From an uncultured bacterium (GTDB lineage: Bacteria > Planctomycetota > UBA1135 > GCA-002686595): a stretch of DNA of 52,252 nt. Below are positions 52,065 through 52,252 of this stretch, piece after piece. Where the stretch lies: NCBI GenBank assembly GCA_937905825.1, contig CALCXM010000038.1, forward strand, positions 1 to 52,252, written 5' to 3'. The notes beneath the pieces were generated by a model. The model was given only the letters and a program-made list of their open reading frames with translations, had not been told where the DNA came from and made no database searches. A program made the translations under genes and the position numbers. The number at the start of each line of letters is the position of its first letter. Position 1 is the stretch's first letter.

Positions 52065-52252
52065 GCCTCCTTCGTCTGTACCTTTGGAAGGAATGGCGCG
52101 AGCAGCGCGGGCTACTCTGCGCGCTGGCCATTGGCTTGATGCTCGTCACGGGGATCTCCAGTGTCGTCTTCGATTGGGGCTCGGTTCCTGCGGTCAGGCA
52201 CTTCCAATGGGTCCCCACACTCGCAGTGGCGGCGGCGACTCTCACCGTTGGT
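52061..52252 (+). CDS. ABC-2-type permease, 5' part only (runs off the right edge)
   Basis: From TTG 52061, overlapping the ATPase stop as TTGA, the frame is open for 64 codons to the window end. It begins MSLLRLYLWKEWREQRG, a cytoplasmic helix typical of ABC-2 permeases, followed by a first transmembrane helix (LLCALAIGLMLVTGI) and the start of a second hydrophobic stretch at the edge (LAVAAATLTVG). It is presumably the membrane subunit of the ATPase encoded before it. Confidence 0.7.
   Translation, partial: MSLLRLYLWKEWREQRGLLCALAIGLMLVTGISSVVFDWGSVPAVRHFQWVPTLAVAAATLTVG

Noticed and set aside
1..52252. tRNA, rRNA, CRISPR arrays or prophage genes
   Set aside because: No cloverleaf with an anticodon, no rRNA stretch, no regular spaced repeats and no phage structural genes were seen by eye.

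Overview
The window is GC-rich, gene-dense bacterial chromosome, most likely from a deep-branching member of the Planctomycetota. This assignment is inference from content, not from a marker gene. The support is several secreted or lipoprotein sulfatases, a twin-arginine Gfo/Idh/MocA (GH109-like) oxidoreductase, SGNH hydrolases, HEAT-repeat and HAF-repeat exported proteins, large multidomain glycosyltransferase/methyltransferase proteins, and many secreted proteins of unknown function. There are no tRNA, rRNA or CRISPR loci, and one insertion sequence.

Layout. Positions 1-4759 hold the start of an exported protein, an MscS channel with an AlkD-like DNA glycosylase, and a GH109-like oxidoreductase. 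Positions 5113-17877 form a glycan-assembly island. A leftward operon encodes a two-domain methyltransferase, a CDP-paratose-epimerase-like SDR and a GT10 fucosyltransferase. A rightward sulfotransferase/GT2 fusion follows. A second leftward operon encodes a stand-alone RapZ C-terminal domain, a GT2/methyltransferase fusion and two radical SAM/SPASM proteins. Positions 18121-27171 carry an HDAC-like deacetylase, exported proteins, an endonuclease/exonuclease/phosphatase protein, a beta-lactamase-fold serine hydrolase and two SGNH proteins. Positions 27209-31699 are a tightly coupled operon: a sulfatase-fold lipoprotein with a Thr at the nucleophile position, EutB, EutC and EutL. Positions 31833-37129 hold a rhodanese lipoprotein, a histidine phosphatase, a Cys-type sulfatase and a HEAT-repeat protein.

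An IS1182-type element (37130-38959) with CTAG target duplications sits at the foot of a 169-nt near-perfect hairpin (38960-39128). Then come an MFS transporter and a PNPOx-like protein, a FIST sensor with a soluble hybrid histidine kinase, another sulfatase, a secreted protein with a degenerate HExxH (HQLGH), an exported protein of unknown function, and a GntR/ABC-2 transporter operon that runs off the window.

The most exciting observation is at 47646-48899. A single frame is interrupted only by two TGA codons spaced exactly as Sec-x-x-Sec (47802 and 47811), in the active-site position of a thioredoxin-like domain, with hairpins just downstream that look like bacterial SECIS elements. The predicted product is an exported diselenide (UxxU) thioredoxin-like protein with a CxxCH haem motif and two PDZ-like domains. 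A conventional annotation would split it or call it a pseudogene.
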